Origin: Treponema vincentii F0403
GTDB lineage: Bacteria; Spirochaetota; Spirochaetia; Treponematales; Treponemataceae
DNA length: 64,000 bases
Reading direction: 5' to 3'
NCBI RefSeq assembly: GCF_000412995.1
Contig: NZ_KE332512.1
Location: 1,822,959-1,886,958, forward strand
The notes below the pieces were generated by a model, which saw only the letters and a program-made list of their open reading frames with translations, was not told the origin of the DNA and did no database searches. Position numbers and translations under genes: made by a program. Shown here piece by piece: positions 33,060-46,065 of the stretch. Each line of letters begins with the position of its first letter. The stretch's first letter is position 1.

Positions 33060-34691
33060 CTATGCAAAAAAGCGTTTAAGGTCTTCGTCCACAGAGGTAA
33101 TTCCCGCAAGCCCGAATTTGCTCACCAAGACTTCCGTTACATTTTTTGACAGGAAGCCCGGAAGCGTCGGACCGAGATGGATATTTTTTACCCCAAGCGA
33201 TAAAAGCGCTAAAAGAACAATAACAGCCTTTTGTTCATACCACGCGATATTGAAGATAATCGGCAAATCATTGATATCGCTCAATCCGAAGATTTCTTTC
33301 AGCTTTAAGGCAATCAGCGCAAGCGAATAACTGTCGTTACACTGCCCTGCATCCAATACGCGCGGTATACCGTTTATATCGCCGAGATTCAGCTTGTTAT
33401 AGCGGTACTTGGCGCAGCCTGCCGTTAAAATAACCGTATCTTTTGGGAGGGCTTGCGCAAAGTCGGTATAATATGACCGCGCTCCCTGCCGTCCGTCACA
33501 GCCGCCCATGGCGATAAATTTTTTAATAGCACCGCTCTTTACCGCTTCGACAACTTTATCGGCGAGGGCAAACACTTGTGCGTGGGCAAAACCGCCGATG
33601 ATTTTCCCCGTTTCTATTTCTTGAGGCGGTGGACAGGTTTTTGCCTGCGCAATAATGGCGGAAAAGTCCTTGTGTCCGTCTTTATCGGCTTCAATATGCA
33701 CACAACCGGGATGCCCTGCAGCGTTTGTCGTATACATTCTTGTTACATAAGGAGCTTTTGTGGGAATAATACAGTTGGTTGTCATCAGGATGGGGCCGTT
33801 GAAATTCGCAAAGTCGGAAGTTTGGCGCGCCCATGAACCGCCGTAGTTGCCTGCCAGATGCTTGTACTTCTTGAGCTTGGGATAGTAATGTGCAGGAAGC
33901 ATTTCGGAATGAGTATAGACGTCAACGCCCTGTCCCTCGGTTTGCTCAAGAAGCATTTCAATATCACGCAAATCATGACCGGAAACCAATATACCGGGAT
34001 TTTTCCGTACCCCGATAGAAACCTCCGTCATTTCGGGGTTGCCGTAGGTTCCGCTATTGGCGCCGTCCAATAAAGCCATACCCTGTACGCCTGCAGCTCC
34101 CGTTTTCAGTGTGAGTGCAACCAACTCATCAACGGAAAGAGCTTCGTCGATTAATACGGAAAGCGTTTTTTGGATAAACGCATCTACTTCTTCATTCTCA
34201 TGCTTTAGGATATTGGCGTGTTTCATATACGCACAAAGCCCTTTCAGCCCGTAGATAATCAACTCTTTAAGTGCCCGCTTATCTTCATCCTTGGTTTGTA
34301 AAATACCGATAGTCAACGCCTTTGCAAGCCGTGCAGAGGTATCGGCACCGATAAGAGTATCGATTTCGGCGTCCGCTTCAAGTTTTGCCTCTTTTCGCAA
34401 AGCGGCAATTGTTTCAAGGGTAAGCGTATTTTTTTTCTCAATCGCATCGGGATCAAAGTTGGCATTGGTAATTGTAACAAAGAGGTTGGTAGTTACGAGG
34501 TGGTTCACCTCTGTTGTTACCTTCATCCCATGCTCGCGCATATAAGAGGTAATAACAGAGAGCTTCTTTGTCGCCCAGATAAGGAAATCCTGTAGTCCTG
34601 CGACAACGGGATTCTTTCCGCAAACGCCGACTTTTATACAGCCGGTATTCTTAAACGTCTCCTGACATTGAAAACAAAACATCGAATCCAT
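33060..34691 (-). CDS. hcp: hydroxylamine reductase (hybrid-cluster protein)
   Basis: 543 residues. Hcp is a cytoplasmic protein with a [4Fe-4S] and a hybrid 4Fe-2O-2S cluster, linked to NO and hydroxylamine detoxification in anaerobes. The N-terminal cluster ligands are C6, C9, C18 and C24 ([15 protein letters not shown] then GVCGK), the CX2CX8CX5C spacing of the anaerobe class. Further blocks: [29 protein letters not shown] and [22 protein letters not shown]-like text in the middle. AAGGAG precedes the ATG. No hcr reductase gene is adjacent. Confidence 0.95.
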   Translation of the reverse strand: MDSMFCFQCQETFKNTGCIKVGVCGKNPVVAGLQDFLIWATKKLSVITSYMREHGMKVTTEVNHLVTTNLFVTITNANFDPDAIEKKNTLTLETIAALRKEAKLEADAEIDTLIGADTSARLAKALTIGILQTKDEDKRALKELIIYGLKGLCAYMKHANILKHENEEVDAFIQKTLSVLIDEALSVDELVALTLKTGAAGVQGMALLDGANSGTYGNPEMTEVSIGVRKNPGILVSGHDLRDIEMLLEQTEGQGVDVYTHSEMLPAHYYPKLKKYKHLAGNYGGSWARQTSDFANFNGPILMTTNCIIPTKAPYVTRMYTTNAAGHPGCVHIEADKDGHKDFSAIIAQAKTCPPPQEIETGKIIGGFAHAQVFALADKVVEAVKSGAIKKFIAMGGCDGRQGARSYYTDFAQALPKDTVILTAGCAKYRYNKLNLGDINGIPRVLDAGQCNDSYSLALIALKLKEIFGLSDINDLPIIFNIAWYEQKAVIVLLALLSLGVKNIHLGPTLPGFLSKNVTEVLVSKFGLAGITSVDEDLKRFFA

Positions 34692-34874
34692 ACATAACTC
34701 CTTGTGTGAAATTCTGAATGATATGGACTAAAGGCGAGCTTCTGTAACTTCGGCTTTTTACAGACCGTCTACAATAATCTCGATTTTAATCCCATACTCT
34801 GTAGCTATTGTATCGTAAGGTGGTATGCCGGTCGGTAACATGGGTTACGGTATGGCCGATATTTTGGTTTATAG
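34692..34874. other. intergenic region upstream of hcp
   Basis: Holds the hcp ribosome site and presumably its promoter. I found no convincing -35/-10 pair or operator palindrome. Confidence 0.4.
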
Positions 34875-34913
34875 GGATAAAAAAAGGCTTACGCACTTTT
34901 GTGTGTAAGCCTT
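34875..34913 (-). terminator. terminator of groEL, copy 2 of a duplicated hairpin
   Basis: Identical to 32955-32993; T7 tail on the minus strand. About 80 bases behind the groEL stop. Confidence 0.85.
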
Positions 34914-34938
34914 TGTGTTATGCACGGGATTGATGTGT

Positions 34939-34987
34939 GCGGAGACTTTAATTCCCCGATGCTCTTCGTCTATGCGCTGCGTCGGGG
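34939..34987. repeat. hairpin related to part of palindromic island B2
   Basis: CCCCGATGC (34954-34962) pairs with GCGTCGGGG (34979-34987). The stretch 34939-34971 (GCGGAG..TTTAAT.CCCCGA.GCTCT) matches 42631-42663 of island B2 with about six differences. Confidence 0.55.
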
Positions 34988-34995
34988 GTTGTTGA

Positions 34996-36666
<1,671 letters not shown>

Positions 36667-36854
36667 CTACGTACTGTAGTTTTTAACGATACAACGTCCA
36701 CTTGGTTCAAAAATCACGTAAACGTTTAAAATGATATGATAGTAAAATACAAAAAAAAAGGTAAACCGGCAAGTGATTCATGTTGATTCAAGAAAAACGT
36801 ACCAAACGTTTTTGAATAGCTCCGCACACAAAGTTCTTCTATACGGATAAAAAA

Positions 36855-36890
36855 TGCGCCGGTTAACCTGTATTCCGATTAGCCGGCGCA
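36855..36890 (-). terminator. intrinsic terminator of the AgcS symporter gene
   Basis: Stem TGCGCCGGTTAA (36855-36866) / TTAGCCGGCGCA (36879-36890), one G-T pair; T-run on the minus strand. Confidence 0.88.
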
Positions 36891-36955
36891 TTTATGTGTT
36901 TTGAAATTTGAGGGTATTGCTCAAAACCCTGTCAGTTTTTTAGATGTTTGCGCAA

Positions 36956-38377
36956 TTATTTTCTAATATAATTATTGACGTCGTAGGGCTTGCCCGCATT
37001 ATAATCGCGTAGGACTGCTGCGACCGTACCGCTCAGGAACAGTAAGCTGATGAGATTCGGGATAACCATGATACCGTTAAAGAAGTCTACCAATTCCCAT
37101 ACCAAGTCGATTTTAAGTAAACTGCCCAAGAAGATAAATGCCACTACCAGCAGCTTATACGGAATCAAGCCTTTTGAGCCGAATAGGTACCGGATATTGG
37201 TTTCGCCGAAATAATACCAACCGATAATCGTTGAAAATGCAAAAAAGAACAAGCAAATTGCAATAAAAAGATAGCCGAACGAGTGTCCGAATAGGTGCTG
37301 TGAAAACGCTTCTTGAACCAGCTGAATACCTTTCATTACCGGCTGATCACCTTCAAATCTGATAATATCGGCGCTAAGTACCGTAAAGACGGTAATATTG
37401 AGGCCGACAAAGGTGTCGATAAATACGGCTACAATTCCCAATACGCCTTGTTCAACGGGATTATTTACATTTGCAACCGCATGAGCATGCGGGGTAGAGC
37501 CCATACCTGCTTCGTTGGAAAAAAGGCCGCGCGCAATACCGTAACGGGCAGCACGTCCTATACCGAATCCCAATGCTCCGCCCCAAACGGATCTCGGATT
37601 AAAAGCTCCCTTAAAAATCATAGCGAACATCGCCGGAATGTTGGATGCATTCATAAGAATAACAATAACACCCACTACGATATAAACAAGAGCCATCAAC
37701 GGAACAACTTTTTCGGTAACGGAAGCGATACGCTTTACACCGCCCATAAAAATGATACCGGCAATAATTGCAAGCCCGATACCGGTTACCCATGTCGGCA
37801 GAGAGAATGCGTTTAAGAACGCATCGGAAATTGAGTTTGCTTGAACCATGTTACCCATAAATCCGAGTGCCAAAATAATTGCAACGGAAAAGAACGCCGC
37901 AAGGAACTTGGAAAATGCGGTATTCCCCAAACCGCGGGAAATATAATACGCAGGGCCGCCGACGGTTTGTCCCGAATTATCTTTTGTTTTGTATACTTGT
38001 GCGATACAGGCTTCGGCAAAGTTTGTTGCCATACCGGCTAATGCAGCCAGCCACATCCAAAAGATTGCGCCGGGACCGCCCATAATCAAGGCAGTCATTG
38101 CTCCTACAAGGTTTCCGGTACCGACCTGAGCTGCGATCGCGGTTGCAACAGCTTGGAAAGAACTCATACCGTGCTTTCCGGCTTTTTCTCCCTTGAGCGA
38201 AAAATTATTGAATAGTCTGTTCCATCCTGCTCCGAATTTTGTAAATTGTACGCCTTTTAGCCGGAGCGTAAAGAATAGCCCTGTTCCGCAGAGCAATGGA
38301 ATAAGGAAGTATGGCCCCCATACAAAGCTGTTTATACTTCCGAATACGTTAGTAAGATTTTGTAAAAACGCTTCCAT
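36956..38377 (-). CDS. alanine/glycine:cation symporter, AgcS family
   Basis: 473 residues from the ATG at 38377 with GGAGGT upstream; the longer frame to 38440 has no ribosome site. About eleven membrane helices. Family blocks: GPYFLIPLLCGTGLFFTLRL, ATAIAAQVGTGNLVGAMTA, GGPGAIFWMWLAALAGMATN, IARGLFSNEAGMGSTPHAHA and IGWYYFGETNIRYLFG. Takes up alanine or glycine with Na+ (or H+). It is a single-gene unit with its own terminator. Confidence 0.93.
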   Translation of the reverse strand: MEAFLQNLTNVFGSINSFVWGPYFLIPLLCGTGLFFTLRLKGVQFTKFGAGWNRLFNNFSLKGEKAGKHGMSSFQAVATAIAAQVGTGNLVGAMTALIMGGPGAIFWMWLAALAGMATNFAEACIAQVYKTKDNSGQTVGGPAYYISRGLGNTAFSKFLAAFFSVAIILALGFMGNMVQANSISDAFLNAFSLPTWVTGIGLAIIAGIIFMGGVKRIASVTEKVVPLMALVYIVVGVIVILMNASNIPAMFAMIFKGAFNPRSVWGGALGFGIGRAARYGIARGLFSNEAGMGSTPHAHAVANVNNPVEQGVLGIVAVFIDTFVGLNITVFTVLSADIIRFEGDQPVMKGIQLVQEAFSQHLFGHSFGYLFIAICLFFFAFSTIIGWYYFGETNIRYLFGSKGLIPYKLLVVAFIFLGSLLKIDLVWELVDFFNGIMVIPNLISLLFLSGTVAAVLRDYNAGKPYDVNNYIRK

Positions 38378-38494
38378 ATAAATAGCACCTCCAATTAATA
38401 ATCTTGATATTATGGTATCATACATTATCGGTGCTAGCAAGGATATAATTATTTATTTATCTATTTATAGATTTTTCTAATAAAACTTAAAAAT

Positions 38495-38547
38495 GGATAA
38501 TAATTCACAATTTTTAATTATGAATTATGAATTATGAATTATTATCC
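38495..38547. repeat. AT-rich hairpin with tandem AATTATGA units
   Basis: Three tandem octamers (about 38516-38541) lie inside a 13-bp perfect stem GGATAATAATTCA (38495-38507) / TGAATTATTATCC (38535-38547), just behind the AMP-binding ligase gene. Confidence 0.7.
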
Positions 38548-38552
38548 GCGGG

Positions 38553-40286
38553 CTATGTCGATTTCCCCGTTGAAGCCTCTATATCTTTCTTTCCCCGATT
38601 TGTAAAATTATAGAGATATCGTTTAATCTTTTGGCTTGCGGTTTTTTCAAAGGCCTCTACCGATTCGATCTTATCGATTCTCGACATTTTATTTACGCTG
38701 GAATTAACGAAAAATTTAATCTCGTTTAAGATTTCTGCTCGTTTATAAGCCATCGCATCCGTCAAGCCGGAAACAGCACCCGCTACGGCAGATTGCCAAT
38801 TTTGGATTGCAGTGCCTTCTTTGTTTTGACTTTGCTCTTTTTGCACGGCAGCAGCAAGTTTTTCTTCATCAAGCTGTACGTAGGCGACAAGTGAAGATTT
38901 CTCCCCTTCGACAACGAGTGATTCCGTTACAAGCGGATGCTGATTCAGCACAAACTCAATATCTTCGGGGTAGATATTTTCGCCGCTGGCTCCGAGGATC
39001 ATGTTTTTTGAGCGGCCTTTAATAGCGAGATGGCCTTTCTCGTCCATCATAAAAAGGTCGCCGGTTTTAAACCAGCCGTCTTCGGTAAACGAATTCTTTG
39101 TGAGTTCAGGGTCGCGGTAATAGCCTTTCATCACATTCGGCCCTTTGACCAACAGTTCGCCGATACCGGTTTTGGGATCCGGGTTATCGATTTTAACCTC
39201 GACATCAGGGATTGGGTAACCGATCCAGCCCGGAGCGCTTTGGCGAACGGTTGTCCCGGCAATAAGCGGCGACGTTTCCGTTAAACCGTAACCGATGGCA
39301 TAGGGAAACTTCGCATCTTTCAGGAATTCTTCAACAGTTGTATCGGTTTTCGAGCCGCCCAAGCCGAAAAACTTCAGGTGTCCGCCGAATGTTTTTTTCA
39401 GCTGCTTTCCGGCAAGACGGTTTAGGATTTTCTTACCGAGTTTCGTACGATACAGCCATGCGCGGAAGGGTGAGGAAGTAAAAGCGGGGTGTATCTTATT
39501 TCGGTAAATTTTTTCCATAACGATCGGAACGCTCAGCATCATCGTCGGACGTATCTTTAGCAAGGCCGGAAGCAGAATTCTCGGAGAAGGGATTCCTTCG
39601 AGATAGTACACGCAGGCGCCGTTTAAAAAGAACATCAAAAAACCGATCGTAAATTCATATACATGAGAAAGCGGCAGAATGGAAAGCGCCCTGTCGTATT
39701 CATTTATACGCTGGCAGGATTGCCCTGCGATTGCATTGCAAACAAGGTTTTTATGCGAAAGCTCTACCCCCTTGGAACGCCCGGTCGTACCGGAGGTGTA
39801 AATAACGGAAGCGGTATCCTCCTCTTTACAGGTATGAGGCGGCGGGGTGCCGTCTCTTATTTCCGTACCTTTTTTAACCGAAAAGTCTTGAATATCGATG
39901 AGTACCGAAACGGTTTCGGGTACTCGACTCATCAGTTTTTCCGAAACAATAATTATCGTCGTTCCGGAATGTTCCAGACAGGTTTTAACTTCTTTGTCGG
40001 TAAAATCCGGCAGCAGCGGAACGGCGATTGCGCCCATCGTAACGATTGCAAAATAGGCGATTCCCCAATGAGGAACGCTGTGGCTGTAGATTGCTACCTT
40101 ATCGCCGGGATTGACGCCGAGCCGGTATAAACGCTGCTGCAGCTGTTTTATCTGCTTATCGGCCTCGTTGTATGAAATCGGCTCTCCCGACACAAATGAA
40201 AGCGCAGGGCGTTCCCCAAACCGCTTGATGCTATTTTCCAGCATCGCTTGAAAGGTATAATTTCCCAGTTCATTGATTGTTTGCAT
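38553..40286 (-). CDS. AMP-binding long-chain acyl-CoA ligase-like protein
   Basis: 577 residues of the ANL superfamily. The ATP/phosphate loop is SVIYTSGTTGRSKGVELSH, the A5 motif GYGLTETSP, the A7 region GWFKTGDL and the C-terminal GASGENIYPEDIEFVLN. Members form acyl-adenylates and then acyl-CoA or load acyl carrier proteins. The substrate is most likely a fatty acid scavenged from outside (inference; treponemes rely on host lipid). It lies downstream of the ParC-like gene with a hairpin between. Confidence 0.88.
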   Translation of the reverse strand: MQTINELGNYTFQAMLENSIKRFGERPALSFVSGEPISYNEADKQIKQLQQRLYRLGVNPGDKVAIYSHSVPHWGIAYFAIVTMGAIAVPLLPDFTDKEVKTCLEHSGTTIIIVSEKLMSRVPETVSVLIDIQDFSVKKGTEIRDGTPPPHTCKEEDTASVIYTSGTTGRSKGVELSHKNLVCNAIAGQSCQRINEYDRALSILPLSHVYEFTIGFLMFFLNGACVYYLEGIPSPRILLPALLKIRPTMMLSVPIVMEKIYRNKIHPAFTSSPFRAWLYRTKLGKKILNRLAGKQLKKTFGGHLKFFGLGGSKTDTTVEEFLKDAKFPYAIGYGLTETSPLIAGTTVRQSAPGWIGYPIPDVEVKIDNPDPKTGIGELLVKGPNVMKGYYRDPELTKNSFTEDGWFKTGDLFMMDEKGHLAIKGRSKNMILGASGENIYPEDIEFVLNQHPLVTESLVVEGEKSSLVAYVQLDEEKLAAAVQKEQSQNKEGTAIQNWQSAVAGAVSGLTDAMAYKRAEILNEIKFFVNSSVNKMSRIDKIESVEAFEKTASQKIKRYLYNFTNRGKKDIEASTGKST

Positions 40287-40354
40287 AGGTAGTTTTCCCC
40301 CTACAAGGTACTGAATTATCCGGACAAAGACAACTCAGCATAACCTTTGGTCAT

Positions 40355-40378
40355 CTCTAAAAACTCACATTTTTAGAG
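40355..40378. terminator. hairpin between the ParC-like gene and the ligase gene
   Basis: CTCTAAAAA (40355-40363) / TTTTTAGAG (40370-40378), loop CTCACA. A small palindrome of the same style as 26869-26905 and 63584-63608. Terminator role is uncertain. Confidence 0.45.
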
Positions 40379-40386
40379 GTACATCG

Positions 40387-42315
40387 TTACTTTTTACTAT
40401 TTCTTTTCGCTACCGGAGCGGCTGATTCCGCTTCCCGTTCTGCGAGGCGTACCCCCTGCGCCTTTAATCCCTTTTCGGGATAATCTGCAGTTTTAAAGCG
40501 TGCCTCATTTTTCTTTGTCCGAGGCTTGGGCACATATTGTACCGTAAATTCAAAATTTTCGGCAGTGCTTGCGTAAAGCACTGTTGCAGTATCCGGCACG
40601 AACAGATAATCGCGGTTCAGAATATAGGATTCAACCCGCGCCCGCTTGATATACGGATACTGTGTTTTTTCATCCTTATAAATAACCGTAAAGAGAATTT
40701 GTGACAATAATTCTTTTTCGGCAAAGCCGCAGTACCACATACCGGTATCGACAAAGAGCCGGTCGGGTACGTCCATAACGGTATACACTCCGCTTTTACG
40801 CAGGATAAAGATGCGGTCATACGGAGAAACTTTGAGTATTTCTTTTCCGGTAGTAACGGCAGTGCCGAGGTAACCGGTCGCTTCATCATAGCGGAGCGAC
40901 AGATCGCGGTTAACCGCCTCTTTTACGTCTACTTTGGTAAAGCCGGTAATCTCCGTTTTGCGCGCCGTAATTTCCGGCGGCAGCTTTGCGAGGATTCCGT
41001 CAAGGACGCTGAGCGCATATTTTTTTAGGTTTTTTAACAGGCGGGCAATTTCTTTAAGCCGGGCGGAAATTTCTTGTACTTCGGCACGGTTTTTTTGGAT
41101 ATCGTAGAGCGAAATACGCCGAATGGGAATTTTGAGGAGACGGTCTACATCTTCTTCCGTTATGTCCCGTATCAGTTCCGCTTTGAACGGTTCAAAGCCC
41201 TTGATAACCGCCTTAATAACCGACTCGGCGGTTTTCATCGTTTCAATCTTTTTATAAATCCGCTCTTCGATAAATATCCGCTCAAGCGTTCTAAGGTGCA
41301 GCCGGTCGGTAAGCATCTCCTGCTCATACATGAGTTCGTCTTTCAGCAAAGCGGTCAGCTGTTTTGCGTGGGTTTTAATCACTTCGGTAACAGTCGTTTG
41401 AACCGGCAGATTGTCTTGAATAACCAGCAAATTACAGGAGATAGACTGCTCGCAGTCGGTAAAGGCATAGAGCGCATCGACAACATCCGATGCGTACACG
41501 CCGCGCGGCAGCTTGAGTTCTATTTCTACCTGTTCCGCTGTATAGTCGTTAATTTCCGAAATCTTTACCTTTCCCGACTTCGACGCCGATTCTATAGAAG
41601 CAATTAAACTTTCGGTAGTGCTGCCGAAGGGAAGTTCGCGGATAACGATACGTTTATCGTCGGATGTATCCAGCTTTGCCCGCACCAGCACCTTGCCCTT
41701 TCCGTCCTGATACTCGGACACGTCGATAAGCCCGCCGGTTTGAAAGTCGGGATAGAGCGTAAAGGGTTTGCCGGAAAGGCAGGCTTTTTCCGCCTCGATG
41801 ATTTCGCGGATATTGTGCGGAAGTATCTTGGTCGACATACCGACAGCGATTCCCTCCGCTCCGATGAGCAGCACAACAGGCAGCTTGGCGCGGAATACGA
41901 CCGGTTCCTTATTCCTGCCGTCATAAGAAGGAACATAGCGCGTAATGTGCGGATTAAAAAGGATATCTTTTGCAAATTCGGTGATACGGCATTCGATATA
42001 CCGCGGTGCGGAGGCTTCGTCTCCCGTAAAGAGGTTACCGAAGTTGCCCTGCTTATCGATAAAGAGGCTTTTATTGGCTAGTACCGTTAATGCGTTCCCG
42101 ATGGAAGCGTCCCCGTGCGGGTGATACTTCATACAGTAACCGACGACATTGGCAACCTTATGGAACTTTCCGTCATCCATCTCAAAAAGAGAATGTAGAA
42201 TACGCCGCTGTACCGGCTTGAGGCCGTCCTCTACATCGGGAATTGCGCGGTCACGGATAACATAACTGGCATACTCTAAAAAATTCGTGTTAAATAAACT
42301 TTCTACATAATCCAT
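40387..42315 (-). CDS. parC: type IIA topoisomerase subunit A, ParC-like
   Basis: 642 residues. The breakage-reunion core is complete: RAIPDVEDGLKPVQRRILHS, KVANVVGYCMKYHPHGDASI and the active-site Tyr in SAPRYIECRITEF. The C-terminal region is short and has no GyrA box (QRRGGKG), so ParC or a divergent paralogue is more likely than gyrase A. The ATG at 42315 (MDYVESLFNTNFLEYASYV) is chosen by family alignment; an in-frame extension to 42399 runs into a palindromic element. No parE gene is in the window. Confidence 0.85.
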   Translation of the reverse strand: MDYVESLFNTNFLEYASYVIRDRAIPDVEDGLKPVQRRILHSLFEMDDGKFHKVANVVGYCMKYHPHGDASIGNALTVLANKSLFIDKQGNFGNLFTGDEASAPRYIECRITEFAKDILFNPHITRYVPSYDGRNKEPVVFRAKLPVVLLIGAEGIAVGMSTKILPHNIREIIEAEKACLSGKPFTLYPDFQTGGLIDVSEYQDGKGKVLVRAKLDTSDDKRIVIRELPFGSTTESLIASIESASKSGKVKISEINDYTAEQVEIELKLPRGVYASDVVDALYAFTDCEQSISCNLLVIQDNLPVQTTVTEVIKTHAKQLTALLKDELMYEQEMLTDRLHLRTLERIFIEERIYKKIETMKTAESVIKAVIKGFEPFKAELIRDITEEDVDRLLKIPIRRISLYDIQKNRAEVQEISARLKEIARLLKNLKKYALSVLDGILAKLPPEITARKTEITGFTKVDVKEAVNRDLSLRYDEATGYLGTAVTTGKEILKVSPYDRIFILRKSGVYTVMDVPDRLFVDTGMWYCGFAEKELLSQILFTVIYKDEKTQYPYIKRARVESYILNRDYLFVPDTATVLYASTAENFEFTVQYVPKPRTKKNEARFKTADYPEKGLKAQGVRLAEREAESAAPVAKRNSKK

Positions 42316-42369
42316 ACAAGAGCGCCAAGCATAACGGAAAACCTCGAGATTGTCCAGATTCGCCAGCAG

Positions 42370-42592
42370 GGTAAACGCATCAGCCTCTCTTTTTAACACC
42401 CCGCAAAATCAGGAGGTCGTTCAAGCAGAACTGCCAAGGATGGCAGTGGTTCCATGCAACAGCGATGTTTTGTGCACGCACAAAACTCGCCTTCCACTGT
42501 TGTACACGGATGTACAACAGTGGAAGATGGTTCAAATGCTTGCCCAGCCTCCTGATTTTGCGATTTATATTTATTCGTCTGATGCGTTTACC
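42370..42592. repeat. palindromic island B1: nested hairpins upstream of the ParC-like gene
   Basis: Outer 14-bp perfect stem 42370-42383/42579-42592. Inside it, a 15-bp perfect stem 42402-42416/42548-42562. Inside that, CTGCCA/TGGCAG (42431-42446), GTTTTGTG/CACAAAAC (42467-42486) and a 15-bp stem 42491-42505/42512-42526 with a 6-nt loop. CAAGCA/TGCTTG also pair across the interior. The shape is a multi-branched structure in DNA or RNA. The left end is 54 bases before the ATG at 42315. Confidence 0.88.
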
Positions 42593-42612
42593 TTTCCTCT
42601 AAAAAATAAATT

Positions 42613-42775
42613 GTACGAAATTTTATTCGTGCGGAGGGTTTAATACCCCGACGCTCTGCGTCGTAACAAAGGGTATTAAAGCCGACTGCAACCACCTTAT
42701 GAGAACATACAGTGCGAAACGTTGAGCACTGTACCCCGACGCTTGGTCGGGGTATGTTGATTTAAAATTTCGTAC
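42613..42775. repeat. palindromic island B2
   Basis: Outer 13-bp perfect stem GTACGAAATTTTA (42613-42625) / TAAAATTTCGTAC (42763-42775). Inside: TTTAATACCC/GGGTATTAAA (42639-42648/42671-42680) enclosing CGACGC TCT GCGTCG, an ACAGTGC/GCACTGT pair, and TACCCCGAC/GTCGGGGTA near 42731-42753. It lies just behind the LacI gene. Confidence 0.85.
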
Positions 42776-42787
42776 AGAAGGAATAGC

Positions 42788-44664
<1,877 letters not shown>

Positions 44665-44687
44665 AATTGTAATCCTACGGGAAACCT

Positions 44688-44718
44688 ATAACCTATCCGA
44701 AGTTATCGGATAGGTTAT
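44688..44718. other. 13-bp hairpin between the binding-protein gene and eamA
   Basis: ATAACCTATCCGA (44688-44700) / TCGGATAGGTTAT (44706-44718), loop AGTTA. No T-tract follows, so an mRNA-stabilising or partial-termination role is more likely than full termination. Confidence 0.7.
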
Positions 44719-44734
44719 GACCGGTAACTATAAG

Positions 44735-46024
44735 TTACTTTGCAAATTTTGTCGATAAATCTCGCTGTAAATTAGCCATTGTCGTATCTATATCTTCATT
44801 TTTCAGTAAAATACGGGATACGGCGGAACCTATCATATCATTTGCTTCGGCAATATTCGGATTTTGCGGAAAAGCAGGAATCTTTTTTCCGTTTTCTATA
44901 AATACCTTATAGATTTTATCGCCGCCGAAAAAATCATCTCCCTGCTCGAATACGGATTCGCTGTAGCTGGGAATAAACGACGGATATAAACCGTATTTTT
45001 CAAAACCTTCCGCCTGCAATGCGTTATCGGTCATAGCGAATTTTACAAATTCTTTTACCAGATCGGGAGAAGCGGTTTTGGCATGAACGGCAAGTATGGA
45101 ACCGCCGTTTGCACAGCTTGAGGAACCGTTTGCGCTTATCTTAGGTAAGTCTATGACACCCCACTTACCGGCAGTGTCGGGGGCTTTATCTTTTATCGTT
45201 CCGATCATCCATACTGCTTCGGGAATTGTTGCAACTGTTTGATTAACTACCGTTCCTTCATATTCATCCCAACCGTTATAATTTTGACCGATACCGGAAT
45301 CATAGATCTCTTTGAAAAGGTGCATCGCTTGAAGCGATTGAGCTGTATCAAGCAGAGGTTTCCCTTCCGCATCAAATACCGATTGGCCGAGTTCCGCACA
45401 GAGGACGGCATAGAGTGACGGTTTAGTCGGCCGTATAGGCAGCATCTTAACCGCTTTCCCCGAAGGTGTTTTACATACGGCGCTTATTTTTTTTCCGGCA
45501 TTAATAAAGTCGGCCCATGTAACAATATCGGATGCCTTTACACCGGCCTGTTCAAAATAATCCTTGCGATAAAATAATCCCATAGGTCCCGCATCCCACG
45601 GGAACGCATAAATTTTTCCGTTAAATTTTACTTCGCCGATTTTTACCGGTAGGAAGTTCCGCTCGTCGACAATATCCGTCAGGTCAAGGAATCCTTGTGG
45701 AAATTTATCGACATAACCGGCAAATACATCGCCTTCAATCGAAACGACATCGGCAATACCGTTTCCGGTTGCAAGAGAAGTAGACAGCTTATTGTAAATT
45801 TGATCCGTTCCCATTTCTTCGAATTCAAACTCTACGTTAGGATGTGTCAACTTAAATTTTTCCGCTGCGCTCTGCAGCTGCATTAAGGCAACATCCCATG
45901 ACCAAACGGAGATAGTCACGGTTTGAGGTTTGTCTTTATCTGCAGTATTTTTTTCACTGCAGCCGGGTAAAAGCATCATGACTGTAGCGGCGATACATAA
46001 GCCGCTTATAATACTCTTTTTCAT
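44735..46024 (-). CDS. sugar ABC transporter substrate-binding lipoprotein (set 1)
   Basis: 429 residues. Signal peptide with lipobox LLPGC; Cys22 would be the lipidated residue. The mature protein is a family-1 solute-binding protein (MalE/UgpB type): VTISVWSWDVALMQLQSAAE, FPWDAGPMGLFYRKDYFEQA and GSILAVHAKTASPDLVKEFV. It would capture a sugar or oligosaccharide and deliver it to the two upstream-encoded permeases. A galactoside is suggested by the linked beta-galactosidase (inference). Confidence 0.92.
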   Translation of the reverse strand: MKKSIISGLCIAATVMMLLPGCSEKNTADKDKPQTVTISVWSWDVALMQLQSAAEKFKLTHPNVEFEFEEMGTDQIYNKLSTSLATGNGIADVVSIEGDVFAGYVDKFPQGFLDLTDIVDERNFLPVKIGEVKFNGKIYAFPWDAGPMGLFYRKDYFEQAGVKASDIVTWADFINAGKKISAVCKTPSGKAVKMLPIRPTKPSLYAVLCAELGQSVFDAEGKPLLDTAQSLQAMHLFKEIYDSGIGQNYNGWDEYEGTVVNQTVATIPEAVWMIGTIKDKAPDTAGKWGVIDLPKISANGSSSCANGGSILAVHAKTASPDLVKEFVKFAMTDNALQAEGFEKYGLYPSFIPSYSESVFEQGDDFFGGDKIYKVFIENGKKIPAFPQNPNIAEANDMIGSAVSRILLKNEDIDTTMANLQRDLSTKFAK

Positions 46025-46045
46025 TTTTTCCTCCTAATATTTAAG

Positions 46046-46064
46046 AATCGTTTTCCGAACGATT
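46046..46064. other. small palindrome before the binding-protein gene
   Basis: AATCGTT (46046-46052) / AACGATT (46058-46064), loop TTCCG, in the 41-base gap between permease and binding-protein genes. Hairpins here often raise expression of the binding protein over the permeases. Confidence 0.5.
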
Positions 46065-46065
46065 T

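Noticed and set aside
42316-42399. N-terminal extension of the ParC-like protein
   Set aside because: The extra 28 residues do not match the family and partly derive from the palindromic element; MDYVESLFNTNFLEYASYV is the normal beginning.
42370-42592. CRISPR array or MITE with transposase ends
   Set aside because: There are no regularly spaced direct repeats, no target duplication and no transposase nearby; the structure is nested inverted repeats.
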